Below, in pieces: positions 16,367 to 23,928 of a stretch of 64,000 bases of DNA. This DNA comes from Fundidesulfovibrio magnetotacticus (GTDB lineage Bacteria > Desulfobacterota > Desulfovibrionia > Desulfovibrionales > Desulfovibrionaceae). The stretch lies in NCBI RefSeq assembly GCF_013019105.1, contig NZ_BLTE01000001.1, positions 248,001 through 312,000 on the forward strand. The letters are read 5' to 3'. Under the pieces are notes generated by a model, which saw nothing but the letters and a program-made list of their open reading frames with translations, was not told the origin of the DNA and did no database searches. The translations under genes were made by a program, and so were the position numbers. Every line of letters begins with the position of its first letter. Within the stretch, counting starts at the first letter, position 1.

Positions 16367-17533
16367 ATGCGCTACCTGAGCTGGCTCTTCTCCGTCTTCC
16401 TGCACCTCACCGTGGTGTTGGGCGGCATTCTGCTCTCCAACCTGGAGATGCGGAAGATCCGTCTGGACATCCCGGTCTACGAGTTCGAGATGCTCGATCC
16501 CGGACTCGCCGGACCCGCCGCCAAGCCCGACGCGGCCCCCGGCTGGGAAGGCCCCGGCCAACCCGGCCAGCCCGACACGCCCCAGCCCCCGGGCCCCAAG
16601 GAGGCCGAGAAGATTCCTCAGCCGCCCAAACCCGACGAGGCCGCCGCCAAAGCCCAGCAGGAGGCCGCGAAAAAGGCCGCCGAGGATGCTGCCAAAAAGG
16701 CCGCTGCCGACGAGGCCGCGCGCAAAGTGGCCGCCGAGAAAGCCGCCTCCGAAAAGGCGGCGACGGAAAAGGCCCAGGCCGAAAAGGCCGCCCGCGAGAA
16801 GGCCGCTGCCGACGAGGCCGCGCGCATCGCCGCGGAGAAGGCCGCCCGCGAGAAGGCCGCCAAAGAGGCGGCCGACAAGGCCGCCGCCGAAAAGGCCGCA
16901 AAGGAAAAGGCCGAAAAAGAGGCCGCGGAGAAGGCCGCCAAGGACAAGGCCGCCAAAGAGGCAGCCGACAAGGCCGCCAAGGACAAGGCCGCCAAGGACG
17001 CAGCCGATAAAGCCGCCAAGGACGCAGCGGACAAGGCCGCGGCCGAAAAGGCAGCCAAGGATAAGGCCGCCAAGGACGCAGCGGACCGCGCCGCGCGCGA
17101 GCGCCAGGACGTGCTCAACCAAGCCCTCAAGGACGCCAAGTCCAAGACCGGCTCGGGCTCCAACACCGTGGCCCAGGAGCTGGAGAAGCTGCGCCGCCAG
17201 GCCGGACAGGGCGGCGGAGGCGGCGGAGGCGGCGGTACGGCCGGGGGCGGCACGGGCACCTCGGAGGCAGTCTACGGCGGCATCGTGGAAAAGCTCATCA
17301 AGCAGAACTGGCGCTTCCCGCAGTTCACCAACCTGAAGCTGGTCTGCGTGGTGGAATTGCAAATCGACCGCGATGGGCGTATCCAATCGGTCCGTCTCGT
17401 CTCGTCCTCCGGCAGGACGGATTTCGACAACTCGGCCCTGCGCGCCGTCCAGGACACCGAGAACCTGCCCAAGCCGCCCTCCGCGAACCTGGGCAAGCTG
17501 GAACTGACATTCAACTCACAGGAAAAACGCTGA
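16367..17533 (+). CDS. tolA: TolA-like envelope-spanning protein
   Basis: 388 residues: an N-terminal anchor (about 8-24) with the SHLS-like position replaced by [12 protein letters not shown], a proline linker, a long Ala/Lys/Glu helix (about 85-255) of degenerate KAAx[12 protein letters not shown] units, a glycine run (about 285-300), and a C-terminal TonB-like domain (about 305-388) with the typical RFP and [11 protein letters not shown]..V.L..SSG pattern. It joins TolQR in the inner membrane to Pal/TolB. The repeated coding sequence is recombination-prone. It ends one nucleotide before tolB. Confidence 0.92.
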   Translation: MRYLSWLFSVFLHLTVVLGGILLSNLEMRKIRLDIPVYEFEMLDPGLAGPAAKPDAAPGWEGPGQPGQPDTPQPPGPKEAEKIPQPPKPDEAAAKAQQEAAKKAAEDAAKKAAADEAARKVAAEKAASEKAATEKAQAEKAAREKAAADEAARIAAEKAAREKAAKEAADKAAAEKAAKEKAEKEAAEKAAKDKAAKEAADKAAKDKAAKDAADKAAKDAADKAAAEKAAKDKAAKDAADRAARERQDVLNQALKDAKSKTGSGSNTVAQELEKLRRQAGQGGGGGGGGGTAGGGTGTSEAVYGGIVEKLIKQNWRFPQFTNLKLVCVVELQIDRDGRIQSVRLVSSSGRTDFDNSALRAVQDTENLPKPPSANLGKLELTFNSQEKR

Positions 17534-17534
17534 C

Positions 17535-18857
17535 ATGGTTCGAAACCGCGCTTTCCTCGCCTGCGCCCTCGCGACGCTGCTCTCGCTGGCCATGGCCGCC
17601 GACGCCCTCGCCCAGGACACCCTGGCCATCGAAATCCAGGGACCTGGCCAGGCGCGCATGAACATCGTGCAGTCCAAGCCCTTCGGCGACGGCAACCTGC
17701 CCTCGGACGCCCAGTACCTCAACGAGCTCATCCGCAAGAATCTCGCGTTCATGCCCTTCCTCAAGATCATGAGCGATTCCGACATCCTGGGCGGCGCGAC
17801 CCTCTCGGGCCCCAAGGCCGACCAGATCGACTTCAAGCCCTTCACCCTGGCCAAGGTGGACCTGGTGGTCACCTCGGTGTGGAAGCCCGGCAAGGGCCTG
17901 GGCGACGTGGAACTGCGCGCCTACGAGGTGTTCTCCCAGAAGATGCTCCTGGGCAAGGCCTACGCCGGGGTCACGCGGGACCAGCTCCCCGAGGTGGCCG
18001 ACCGCTTCTGCATGGAGCTCATGGCCCTGCTCACGGGACAGGGCAGCATCTTCAAATCCAAGCTGGCCTTCGTGAAGCCCTCCGGTAAGGGCAAGGACAT
18101 CTGGATGGTGGGCGCCATGGGCCGCGAACTGGCCCAGGTGACCCGCTACGGCGACCTGGGCATGGCCATCTCCCCGGCCTGGTCCTGGGACGGCGGGCGC
18201 ATCTGCTTCACGCTCATCGGCTCCACCTCGCACTACCTGGGCATCTGGAGCGGCGGCAAGGCCAACGTCTTCACCCTGCCTTCCTCCACCGTGATCAGCC
18301 CCCACTTCATGCCCAACGGCACCGTGGCCGTGGCCCTGAACATCCGCCACAACACCGACATCTACACCCTGGACAGCTCCTACAAGCAGACCGCCTCCAC
18401 CCTGGTGGCCGACTCCTCCATCGACGTTTCCCCCAGCTTCGACCAGTCCGGCAACCTCATGGCCTTCGTCTCCGACAGGCTGGGCAACCCCAACGTCTTC
18501 GTGAAGGACCTGGCCTCGGGCTCCGTGCGCCGCGCCTCCAAGGCCGGGTACAACACCAACCCCGCCATGAGCCCGGACGGCAAGTACGTGGCCTACTCCA
18601 AGCAGGCGGGCGGCGGACACCGCATCTTCGTCTACGAACTGGCCACCGACACCGAAAAACAGTGCAGCTTCGGACCCGGCTCCGATGAGAACCCCACCTT
18701 CGCGCCGGACTCCTTCTTCATCGCCTTCTCCTCCAGCCGCGCCGGAGGCAAGAAACTCTACCTGACCACCCGAAACGGCGACGGCGCCGTGCAGATTCCC
18801 ACCGGTGAAGGAGACGCCATCATGCCCGCCTTCAGCCCCGTGGCCCCCAAGGAATGA
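17535..18857 (+). CDS. tolB: Tol-Pal periplasmic protein TolB
   Basis: 440 residues. Signal peptide 1-27 (cut near ALAQ). The N-terminal alpha/beta domain (about 30-160) is followed by a six-bladed beta-propeller (about 165-440) with repeated WS.DG / FxPDSxxIAFSS and SPDGKYVAYSK motifs. TolB binds Pal and TolA in the periplasm. It ends with a strong terminator before pal. Confidence 0.95.
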   Translation: MVRNRAFLACALATLLSLAMAADALAQDTLAIEIQGPGQARMNIVQSKPFGDGNLPSDAQYLNELIRKNLAFMPFLKIMSDSDILGGATLSGPKADQIDFKPFTLAKVDLVVTSVWKPGKGLGDVELRAYEVFSQKMLLGKAYAGVTRDQLPEVADRFCMELMALLTGQGSIFKSKLAFVKPSGKGKDIWMVGAMGRELAQVTRYGDLGMAISPAWSWDGGRICFTLIGSTSHYLGIWSGGKANVFTLPSSTVISPHFMPNGTVAVALNIRHNTDIYTLDSSYKQTASTLVADSSIDVSPSFDQSGNLMAFVSDRLGNPNVFVKDLASGSVRRASKAGYNTNPAMSPDGKYVAYSKQAGGGHRIFVYELATDTEKQCSFGPGSDENPTFAPDSFFIAFSSSRAGGKKLYLTTRNGDGAVQIPTGEGDAIMPAFSPVAPKE

Positions 18858-18863
18858 TGTGTT

Positions 18864-18925
18864 GCGCCGCGCCGCATCCGGGAGAACCCTTTTTCTCCCT
18901 GGAGGCGGCGCGGCGCTTGCCTTTT
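18864..18925 (+). terminator. Strong intrinsic terminator between tolB and pal
   Basis: A 12-bp perfect outer stem (18864-18875 with 18905-18916) and a 7-bp inner stem (18880-18886 with 18893-18899) make one long hairpin, followed by TTGCCTTTTTC. pal therefore probably has its own promoter or depends on partial read-through. A second T-run (18966-18972) follows in the pal leader. Confidence 0.75.
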
Positions 18926-19037
18926 TCATGCAAGAGAGTATGTGTTGCCCCCGTCGGACGCGTGTGTTTTTTTCATCGCCCGACGTAACGCGGTAGAGGG
19001 TGGCACCGTCGAGTACCGCAAGAGGAGGAAAATCCAA

Positions 19038-19544
19038 ATGAAGAACAGACTGTTGTTGGCCGTCATGGCGATCCTGTGCATGTCCCTTCTGAGCTTCGGC
19101 TGCGCCAAGAAGCAGGTGGCAGGCCCCGACAAGGACAACTGGGAAGAGCAGGAGCGCGAACGTCTCGCCCGTGAGCGCGAGCTGCGTGAGAAACTGGGTC
19201 GCGTGGCCGGCGAACTGGGCACCATGATCCACTTCGACTTCGACCGCTACGACCTCAAGCCCGAAGCGCGCCAGACCCTGACCCGCAAGGCCGAGATCCT
19301 CAAGCAGTATCCCGAGATCAAGCTCGTGATCGAGGGCCACTGCGACCAGCGCGGCACCGCCGAGTACAACCTCGCCCTGGGCGAGCGTCGCGCCCGCGCC
19401 GCGGCCGACTATCTGGTCAACCTGGGCGTGCCCACCGCCAAGCTCTCCATCGTGAGCTACGGCAAGGAACGCCCCCTCGATCCGGCCAACAACGAGGCCG
19501 CCTGGGCCAAGAACCGTCGCGACGAGTTCAAGCCCAGCTACTAG
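19038..19544 (+). CDS. pal: Peptidoglycan-associated lipoprotein Pal
   Basis: 168 residues. Signal peptide with lipobox LLSFGC (cysteine at 22), then a short charged linker (about 35-60) and an OmpA-like domain (about 62-168) with the peptidoglycan-binding motif VIEGHCDQRGTAEYNLALGE. Pal is lipid-anchored in the outer membrane and grips peptidoglycan, completing the Tol-Pal machine. Starts at ATG 19038 behind GAGGAGG. A GAAA-loop terminator follows. Confidence 0.95.
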   Translation: MKNRLLLAVMAILCMSLLSFGCAKKQVAGPDKDNWEEQERERLARERELREKLGRVAGELGTMIHFDFDRYDLKPEARQTLTRKAEILKQYPEIKLVIEGHCDQRGTAEYNLALGERRARAAADYLVNLGVPTAKLSIVSYGKERPLDPANNEAAWAKNRRDEFKPSY

Positions 19545-19567
19545 CCCGCAAGACTGCGCGCATCATC

Positions 19568-19596
19568 AAGGCCGCGAGGGAAACCTCGCGGCCTTT
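19568..19596 (+). terminator. Terminator after pal
   Basis: Perfect 12-bp stem (19568-19579 with 19584-19595), GAAA tetraloop, then TTTCGCGTT. Confidence 0.7.
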
Positions 19597-19630
19597 CGCG
19601 TTGCTGGAGGCGCGCACGCCCGGCAGGGGC

Positions 19631-19659
19631 TTGGCGGGGAGACCCGCTCGCGGTATGCT
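19631..19659 (+). promoter_or_regulatory. Candidate sigma70 promoter for the esterase gene
   Basis: TTGGCG (19631-19636), 17-bp spacer, TATGCT (19654-19659); 4/6 matches in each box and correct spacing. It lies 34 nt before ATG 19693. Confidence 0.5.
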
Positions 19660-19692
19660 TACGGCAGAACACAAGACCACAGGAAGCACAGC

Positions 19693-20664
19693 ATGACCCA
19701 GCACTCCGGACCTCAGGACTTCGCCCTGGACCCCGTCACCGCCGCGTGGCTCAAGGCCCGCCAGGACGCCAACCTGCCCCCCGTGGACACTCTCCCCGTG
19801 GATGCGGCACGCATGGGCCTCGAAACCGCCCAGGCCCAGCCCGTGGACAAACCCCGCGCCCTCTCCGACGACGTGACCATCCCCGGAGGCCCCACGGGCG
19901 CCGTTCCCGTGCGGGTGTTGCGCCCCTCGGGAACGCAGGGCAGGCTCCCGGCGCTCGTCTACATGCACGGCGGCGGCTGGGTTCTCGGCAGCCCCGACAC
20001 CCACGACCGCCTCGGGCGCGACCTGGTGCAGGCCCTCAACATGGCCGTGGTCATGGTGCGCTACGCCCGCGCCCCCGAGGCCCGCTATCCCGTGGCCCTG
20101 GAACAGTGCCACGCCGTGGTCTCCTGGCTGGCGGAGCATGGCGAGGTCCTGGGCCTGGACTCGTCCCGCCTGGCCGTGGGCGGTGACAGCTCCGGCGGCA
20201 ACCTGGCCGCCGCCACGGCCATCCTGGCCAAGCGCCGGGGCGGGCCGGACCTGCGCAGCCAGGCGCTCATCTATCCTGTCACCGACGCGGCCTGCGACAC
20301 GCCCTCCTACGAGCGCTTCGCCGAGGGTCCGCACCTGACCCGCGGGGCCATGCGCTGGTACTGGGACCAATACTGCCCGGACGAGGCTGACAAAGCCCAG
20401 GACACGGCCTCGGTGCTGCGCGCCGACCCTGAAGCCCTCACGGGACTGCCCCCGGCCCTGGTGCTCACGGCCGAGGTGGACGTGCTGCGAGACGACGGCG
20501 AGCGCTACGCCCGTCTGCTCACCCGGGCGGGCGTGGAAGTGCAGGCCCTGCGGCTCCTGGGCGCGCTGCACGGTTGCGCGGCGCAGAACCCGCTGGCCGC
20601 CACCCCTCCCGCTCGCGCGGCCGTGGCGGCCGTGGCGGCCTTCGTGCGACGCTGCATGGCTTAA
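19693..20664 (+). CDS. Alpha/beta hydrolase, hormone-sensitive-lipase-type esterase
   Basis: 323 residues. The HGGGW oxyanion motif is at about 94-98 and the nucleophile elbow GGDSSGGN at about 161-168 (catalytic serine in GDSSG). The acid is probably in the TAEVDVLRDDG region and the histidine in LGALHGC (about 295). This is the Lip/Est-IV (HSL, DUF of Aes) family of carboxylesterases acting on short acyl esters. There is no signal peptide. It is a single gene with its own promoter and AGGAAG RBS; nothing suggests its natural substrate. Confidence 0.9.
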   Translation: MTQHSGPQDFALDPVTAAWLKARQDANLPPVDTLPVDAARMGLETAQAQPVDKPRALSDDVTIPGGPTGAVPVRVLRPSGTQGRLPALVYMHGGGWVLGSPDTHDRLGRDLVQALNMAVVMVRYARAPEARYPVALEQCHAVVSWLAEHGEVLGLDSSRLAVGGDSSGGNLAAATAILAKRRGGPDLRSQALIYPVTDAACDTPSYERFAEGPHLTRGAMRWYWDQYCPDEADKAQDTASVLRADPEALTGLPPALVLTAEVDVLRDDGERYARLLTRAGVEVQALRLLGALHGCAAQNPLAATPPARAAVAAVAAFVRRCMA

Positions 20665-20832
20665 CTTCTTGAGATTCTTCGTCGGCTGCGTCGCCGGGAA
20701 AAGGCCGGGACCACACTCCGTGGAGATACGTTTCGCGCCCGACCTCTTCCCTGCCCTTTGCCTGCGCGCTGGCCTTGATAAGGCGGCAGGCAGCGACTTT
20801 TTCCACGAGCCGCCTACCAGGCGACCAAGCAA

Positions 20833-20950
20833 GAAGCGCCCCTCGCGGGGCGCTTCAGCTTGAAGACAAACCCCGAAGCGGGGTTTGTGAGATACGCTCA
20901 CGGGCGGCAAAGCCGCCCTGCTCCAGGCTGCGCTTCGCGCAGGGCGCTTC
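20833..20950. repeat. Run of perfect hairpins, bounded by an inverted repeat
   Basis: In the 346-nt gap between convergent genes lie four adjacent perfect stems: 20833-20856 (10 bp, TCGC loop), 20866-20888 (10 bp, AAG loop), about 20902-20918 (GGGCGGC/GCCGCCC, AAA loop) and about 20928-20942 (CTGCGC/GCGCAG). The nonamer GAAGCGCCC at its left edge is the reverse complement of GGGCGCTTC at its right edge (20942-20950). It could be a multi-hairpin terminator, a REP-like element or a structured RNA. No gene is seen in the rest of 20665-21010. Confidence 0.65.
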
Positions 20951-21010
20951 TTGTCGATGCCGACTCTCGACGACGGGGTGAGAAGGCGATCCCGGGGCGT
21001 CAGCCCGGGC

Positions 21011-21379
21011 TCACCTCAACTCGTACCCCACGCGCGTGAACTCGCAGCAGAGGCGGAAGTGGAACCGCTCCGTCACGTACATGGAGCCCACCTGGCGCAT
21101 GGGGGTCTGCACTTCGTCCACCTTGACCCCGTCCCGGTAGAACACAAGGACCAGCTTGAACCCGCCGGAAGCGAAGCGGGGCTTCGAGGCGGCGGCGAGG
21201 GTGAACGAACCCGTGAAACTGTAGGTCCTGGGGGCGTCTTCCTCGATCTTCCCCACAAGATTGCCGTGCTCGCCGGACACGGTGACCTTGTGCACGGGCC
21301 CGGCGGCGAGGGCTGCCGGGGAGAACGCGAGGAGAGCCAGCAGCGCGAACGCCGCGAGAGGGAAAACCGTCTTGCGCAT
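21011..21379 (-). CDS. Small secreted protein of unknown function
   Basis: 122 residues. Signal peptide 1-26 (cut near ALAAG). The mature part of about 96 residues has alternating beta-like segments and a cysteine pair CC near the end (LCCEFTRVGYELR). RBS GGGAG at 7 nt. No known family recognised; it sits 56 nt downstream of the iron-sulfur flavoprotein gene and may share its transcript. Confidence 0.75.
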   Translation of the reverse strand: MRKTVFPLAAFALLALLAFSPAALAAGPVHKVTVSGEHGNLVGKIEEDAPRTYSFTGSFTLAAASKPRFASGGFKLVLVFYRDGVKVDEVQTPMRQVGSMYVTERFHFRLCCEFTRVGYELR

Positions 21380-21435
21380 GGGGCAAACTCCCGATGCCCG
21401 CGTCCCGTTGGGCGGCGCGGCCCAGAGCGCGGGGT

Positions 21436-22011
21436 TCAGCACGCCAGTTTTTTCATGAGCCAGGCCATGTTCCGGCCCAGGTCGCGCATGGTTTTCATGC
21501 CTTCCTGGTCGCCTTCCACCTGTCCGATGTCCCGCCCGAAGCCGAAGTTCCAATAACTCGAACCGGGCACGACCATCTGGCTGATGAAGAAGAAGGCGTT
21601 GAGCGAATTGAAGGTCTGCATGCCGCCGCCCCGGCGCTGGCTCACCACGGCCGCTCCCGTCTTGCGGGCGAACATGTCGCCGTTGGCCCGGGCCACCATC
21701 CCCGCGCGCTCGATGACGGCGCGAAGGCCCGCCGTGACGTCGGCGAAATACGTGGGAGAGGCCAGGATGACGCCGTCGGCCTCCAGCATGGCCTCGATGA
21801 GCCCGTTCAAGGCGTCCTTGGTCACGGCGCAACGCTTGTCCTTGCGCTTGAAGCACTCGTAGCAGGCCACGCAACCCGAGAGCTTCAGGCCGTGCAACTG
21901 CTCCATGCGCGTCTCGATCCCCTCGTTCTCAAGTTCCTCGAACACGGCGCGCACCAGGATGGCGGTGTTGCCGTCCTTGCGCGCGCTGCCGTTGATGGCC
22001 AGCACCTTCAT
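21436..22011 (-). CDS. Iron-sulfur flavoprotein-like NAD(P)H-dependent reductase
   Basis: 191 residues with a flavodoxin-like fold. It begins MKVLAINGSARKDGNT (FMN phosphate loop). Cysteines 47, 50, 53 and 61 (GCVACYECFKRKDKRC) form CX2CX2CX7C, the compact motif that binds a [4Fe-4S] cluster in iron-sulfur flavoproteins of anaerobes. ASPTYFADVTAG contacts FMN. Such proteins pass electrons between ferredoxin and other partners, and some reduce oxygen or peroxide. The RBS GGAGGAAGC is strong. Confidence 0.87.
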   Translation of the reverse strand: MKVLAINGSARKDGNTAILVRAVFEELENEGIETRMEQLHGLKLSGCVACYECFKRKDKRCAVTKDALNGLIEAMLEADGVILASPTYFADVTAGLRAVIERAGMVARANGDMFARKTGAAVVSQRRGGGMQTFNSLNAFFFISQMVVPGSSYWNFGFGRDIGQVEGDQEGMKTMRDLGRNMAWLMKKLAC

Positions 22012-22258
22012 GCTTCCTCCGGTCGCGGATTTGCTCCGCCTGGTTACGCCTTGGGCCGGTTGCCGCTGCGTCGCCGGCACGAAGACGCCCGGCGGGCCGC
22101 CCGGTGGGGACGGTCCGCCGGGCGCGGTGGTTCGCTGATCGGCAGGGCAAGGCCCGCTGCCGCCGCGCACGGGGGGACCAGGAATGTGGCGCCATCCCGG
22201 GCCCGCACGGCCGCACCATACAACGAAATCCCGTCCCTGTCTCCCGGGGGAGGGCCGA

Positions 22259-22912
22259 CTAGAAGCCCAGCTCCTCGTTGATCAGAATCACGGTGGTGCG
22301 CTCCTTGGGGGCGCATTTGACGTGGATCGTCCAGGTGTTGCAGATGCGCTCGGGCGAGGGGCAGTCCTCGCAGCGGTGGGTGGCGGTGCAGGGGGTCTTG
22401 CGGGAGAGCCTGGCGGCGTTCACGGGGGCCGCCACGTCGCGGATGCGCTCCATGGCGGCGTATTCGTCGGGGCAGATCTTGTTGCGCCCCGCAAGCACGA
22501 TCACCTTTTTGGGGCCGAATGTCAGAGCGGCCACGCGGTTGCCGGTGCCGTCCAGGTTCACCAGCGCGCCCTGGGCCGTGACGGCGTTGGTGGAGGTGAT
22601 GAAGAGGTCGCAGAGCAGGGCCTGGCGACGCAGTTCGATCATCTCCGCCGGGGGCAGGGCATAGTTGTAGGTGTCGAAAAAGGCGAGCCCGGGCAGGGCC
22701 TTCACCTGGTCGTAGAGGCCGGACTCGGTGATGGTCATGGAGCCGCCGAAGGCAACGGAGCCGGGCTGTATCCGCGGGATGAGGGTGTTCAGGACCAGCT
22801 CCTTGGCTTGCTGCATGTCGGCGGCCACGTGGGCGGCGAAGTTGTTCTTGCGCAGGGCCTTGGCGGTCTCTTCCAGACGGGCGAGATAATGCTCATTGAG
22901 TTTCGGATGCAT
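22259..22912 (-). CDS. LUD-domain (lactate-utilisation-type) protein
   Basis: 217 residues from ATG 22912 with AAGG upstream. The LUD (LutB/LutC, former DUF162) domain covers most of the protein, with FGGSMTITESGLYDQV (about 54-70), TSTNAVTAQGALVNLDGTGNRV (substrate-site region) and VIVLAGRNKICPDEYAAMERIRDVAAP. A cysteine group CTATHRCEDCPSPERIC (about 173-188) probably binds a metal. Stand-alone LUD proteins are common in sulfate reducers; the substrate is unknown. Not next to lutA or lutB. Confidence 0.87.
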   Translation of the reverse strand: MHPKLNEHYLARLEETAKALRKNNFAAHVAADMQQAKELVLNTLIPRIQPGSVAFGGSMTITESGLYDQVKALPGLAFFDTYNYALPPAEMIELRRQALLCDLFITSTNAVTAQGALVNLDGTGNRVAALTFGPKKVIVLAGRNKICPDEYAAMERIRDVAAPVNAARLSRKTPCTATHRCEDCPSPERICNTWTIHVKCAPKERTTVILINEELGF

Positions 22913-23010
22913 GGCTTGTCCTTGTTGACAGAAGGGTTGCAGGGCTTTACTCCTCAGGGGCTTTACCGCCGGGGCAGGGGCAAGTCTAGTGTCCTGGATG
23001 TAAGCTACCC

Positions 23011-23039
23011 TTGACACCCAGGCCGATCGAGGCTATGAA
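23011..23039 (+). promoter_or_regulatory. Sigma70-type promoter of the rpmH-rnpA operon
   Basis: TTGACA (23011-23016), 17-bp spacer, TATGAA (23034-23039): a perfect -35, 4/6 in the -10. The expected start of transcription near 23046 is 35 nt before the rpmH ATG, and excludes the two further upstream in-frame starts of rnpA (23011, 23035) from being translated. Confidence 0.75.
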
Positions 23040-23076
23040 GCCAAGTTCCATTTTTCACCCCGACACGACGGAGACC

Positions 23077-23592
23077 ATGCATGAGCAAGAGAACATACCA
23101 GCCGCACAACACCAGGCGCAAACGCACCCACGGCTTCCTGGTGCGCTCCCGGACCAAGAACGGCAGGGCGATCATCCGCCGCCGCCGCGCCAAGGGTCGC
23201 AAACGCCTGGGCGCCTAGGGTTTCCCAAGTCCCTTCATCTGGTCCGGCGCTCCGACTTCCTCGCCTGTTACGAGCGGGGCTGGCGCCACCATTCGCGGGG
23301 CTTTCTGCTTTTCGTGCTCGACCGGCCAGCCCCCGGCCCCTGGAGGCTGGGGATGGCCGTGAGCCGAAAGGTAGGACATGCCCCCACACGCAACCGGGTG
23401 AAGCGGCTTTTGAGGGAATTCTTCCGGCTCCACGGCCCGGCGATTCCGGGCGGCATCGACATCGTAGCGGTTCCCAAGAAACAGCTGGACGTGCACGGCC
23501 TGACGCTCAAGCTCCTCACCGAGGACCTCGAGCCGGTACTTGAGAAAATCCAGGCCCGACGGAACCGCAACGCAAGCCGCCCAGACGCCTGA
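23077..23592 (+). CDS. rnpA: RNase P protein component, probably starting 4 nt upstream of rpmH
   Basis: 171 residues if started at ATG 23077. The conserved domain runs from [20 protein letters not shown] (about residue 49) to the RNR motif region ([18 protein letters not shown]), which binds RNase P RNA. There is no ATG, GTG or TTG in frame between 23080 and the conserved domain; the only usable start after the promoter is ATG 23077, whose start codon overlaps the rpmH region as ATGCATG. rpmH is then wholly nested in rnpA in another frame, as described in Thermus. The shared GGAG is 3 nt from ATG 23077 and 7 nt from the rpmH ATG, favouring rpmH. The alternative is a non-canonical start (for example CTG) after rpmH. 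Confidence 0.8.
   Translation: MHEQENIPAAQHQAQTHPRLPGALPDQERQGDHPPPPRQGSQTPGRLGFPKSLHLVRRSDFLACYERGWRHHSRGFLLFVLDRPAPGPWRLGMAVSRKVGHAPTRNRVKRLLREFFRLHGPAIPGGIDIVAVPKKQLDVHGLTLKLLTEDLEPVLEKIQARRNRNASRPDA
23081..23218 (+). CDS. rpmH: Ribosomal protein L34
   Basis: 45 residues, [19 protein letters not shown] followed by an arginine-rich C-terminus ending in KRLGA, the standard L34 sequence. It binds 23S rRNA in the large subunit. ATG 23081 has GGAG (23070-23073) at 7-nt spacing. The whole gene lies within the rnpA frame (+1), see rnpA. Confidence 0.97.
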   Translation: MSKRTYQPHNTRRKRTHGFLVRSRTKNGRAIIRRRRAKGRKRLGA

Positions 23593-23654
23593 AGCCCGGC
23601 CGGACGGGTCCGAAGGACCCACAATCCGGGCCGCGAGGCCCGGTTCGGGATACT

Positions 23655-23918
23655 ATGCAAAGGCTTCTGTTGGCGCTCATCGCCGTGTATCGGTACTGCC
23701 TTTCTCCTTTGATTCCTGGGCATTGCCGGTTCATTCCATCCTGCTCGGAGTACGCCCGCGAGGCGTTGCTCCGCCACGGCCCCTTGCGGGGGTCGGTCCT
23801 TACCGCTTGGCGCATCCTGCGTTGCCAGCCCCTTTGCGCTCCCGGCCTCGATCCCGTCCCACAAACCTTCTGCCGTGGCGCCTTCTCGCGCCCGAGCCCG
23901 CGGCACGCCGCGAAATAG
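23655..23918 (+). CDS. yidD: Membrane protein insertion efficiency factor YidD
   Basis: 87 residues. An amphipathic N-terminal helix, then YRYCLSPLIPG.CRFIPSCSEYA and the downstream RILRCQPL, the three signatures of YidD (DUF37). It helps YidC insert membrane proteins. It lies between rnpA (62 nt) and yidC, the usual order; its 3' end overlaps only the upstream extension of the yidC frame, not yidC itself. Confidence 0.93.
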   Translation: MQRLLLALIAVYRYCLSPLIPGHCRFIPSCSEYAREALLRHGPLRGSVLTAWRILRCQPLCAPGLDPVPQTFCRGAFSRPSPRHAAK

Positions 23919-23928
23919 GACGTATTCC

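Noticed and set aside
16700-17100. Tandem repeat element or satellite
   Set aside because: The repeats are the degenerate Lys/Ala/Glu heptads of TolA and belong to the gene.
15791-17386. Long antisense ORF opposite tolR and tolA
   Set aside because: It is Gly/Leu/Val-rich only because it mirrors the repetitive Lys/Ala/Glu codons of tolA.
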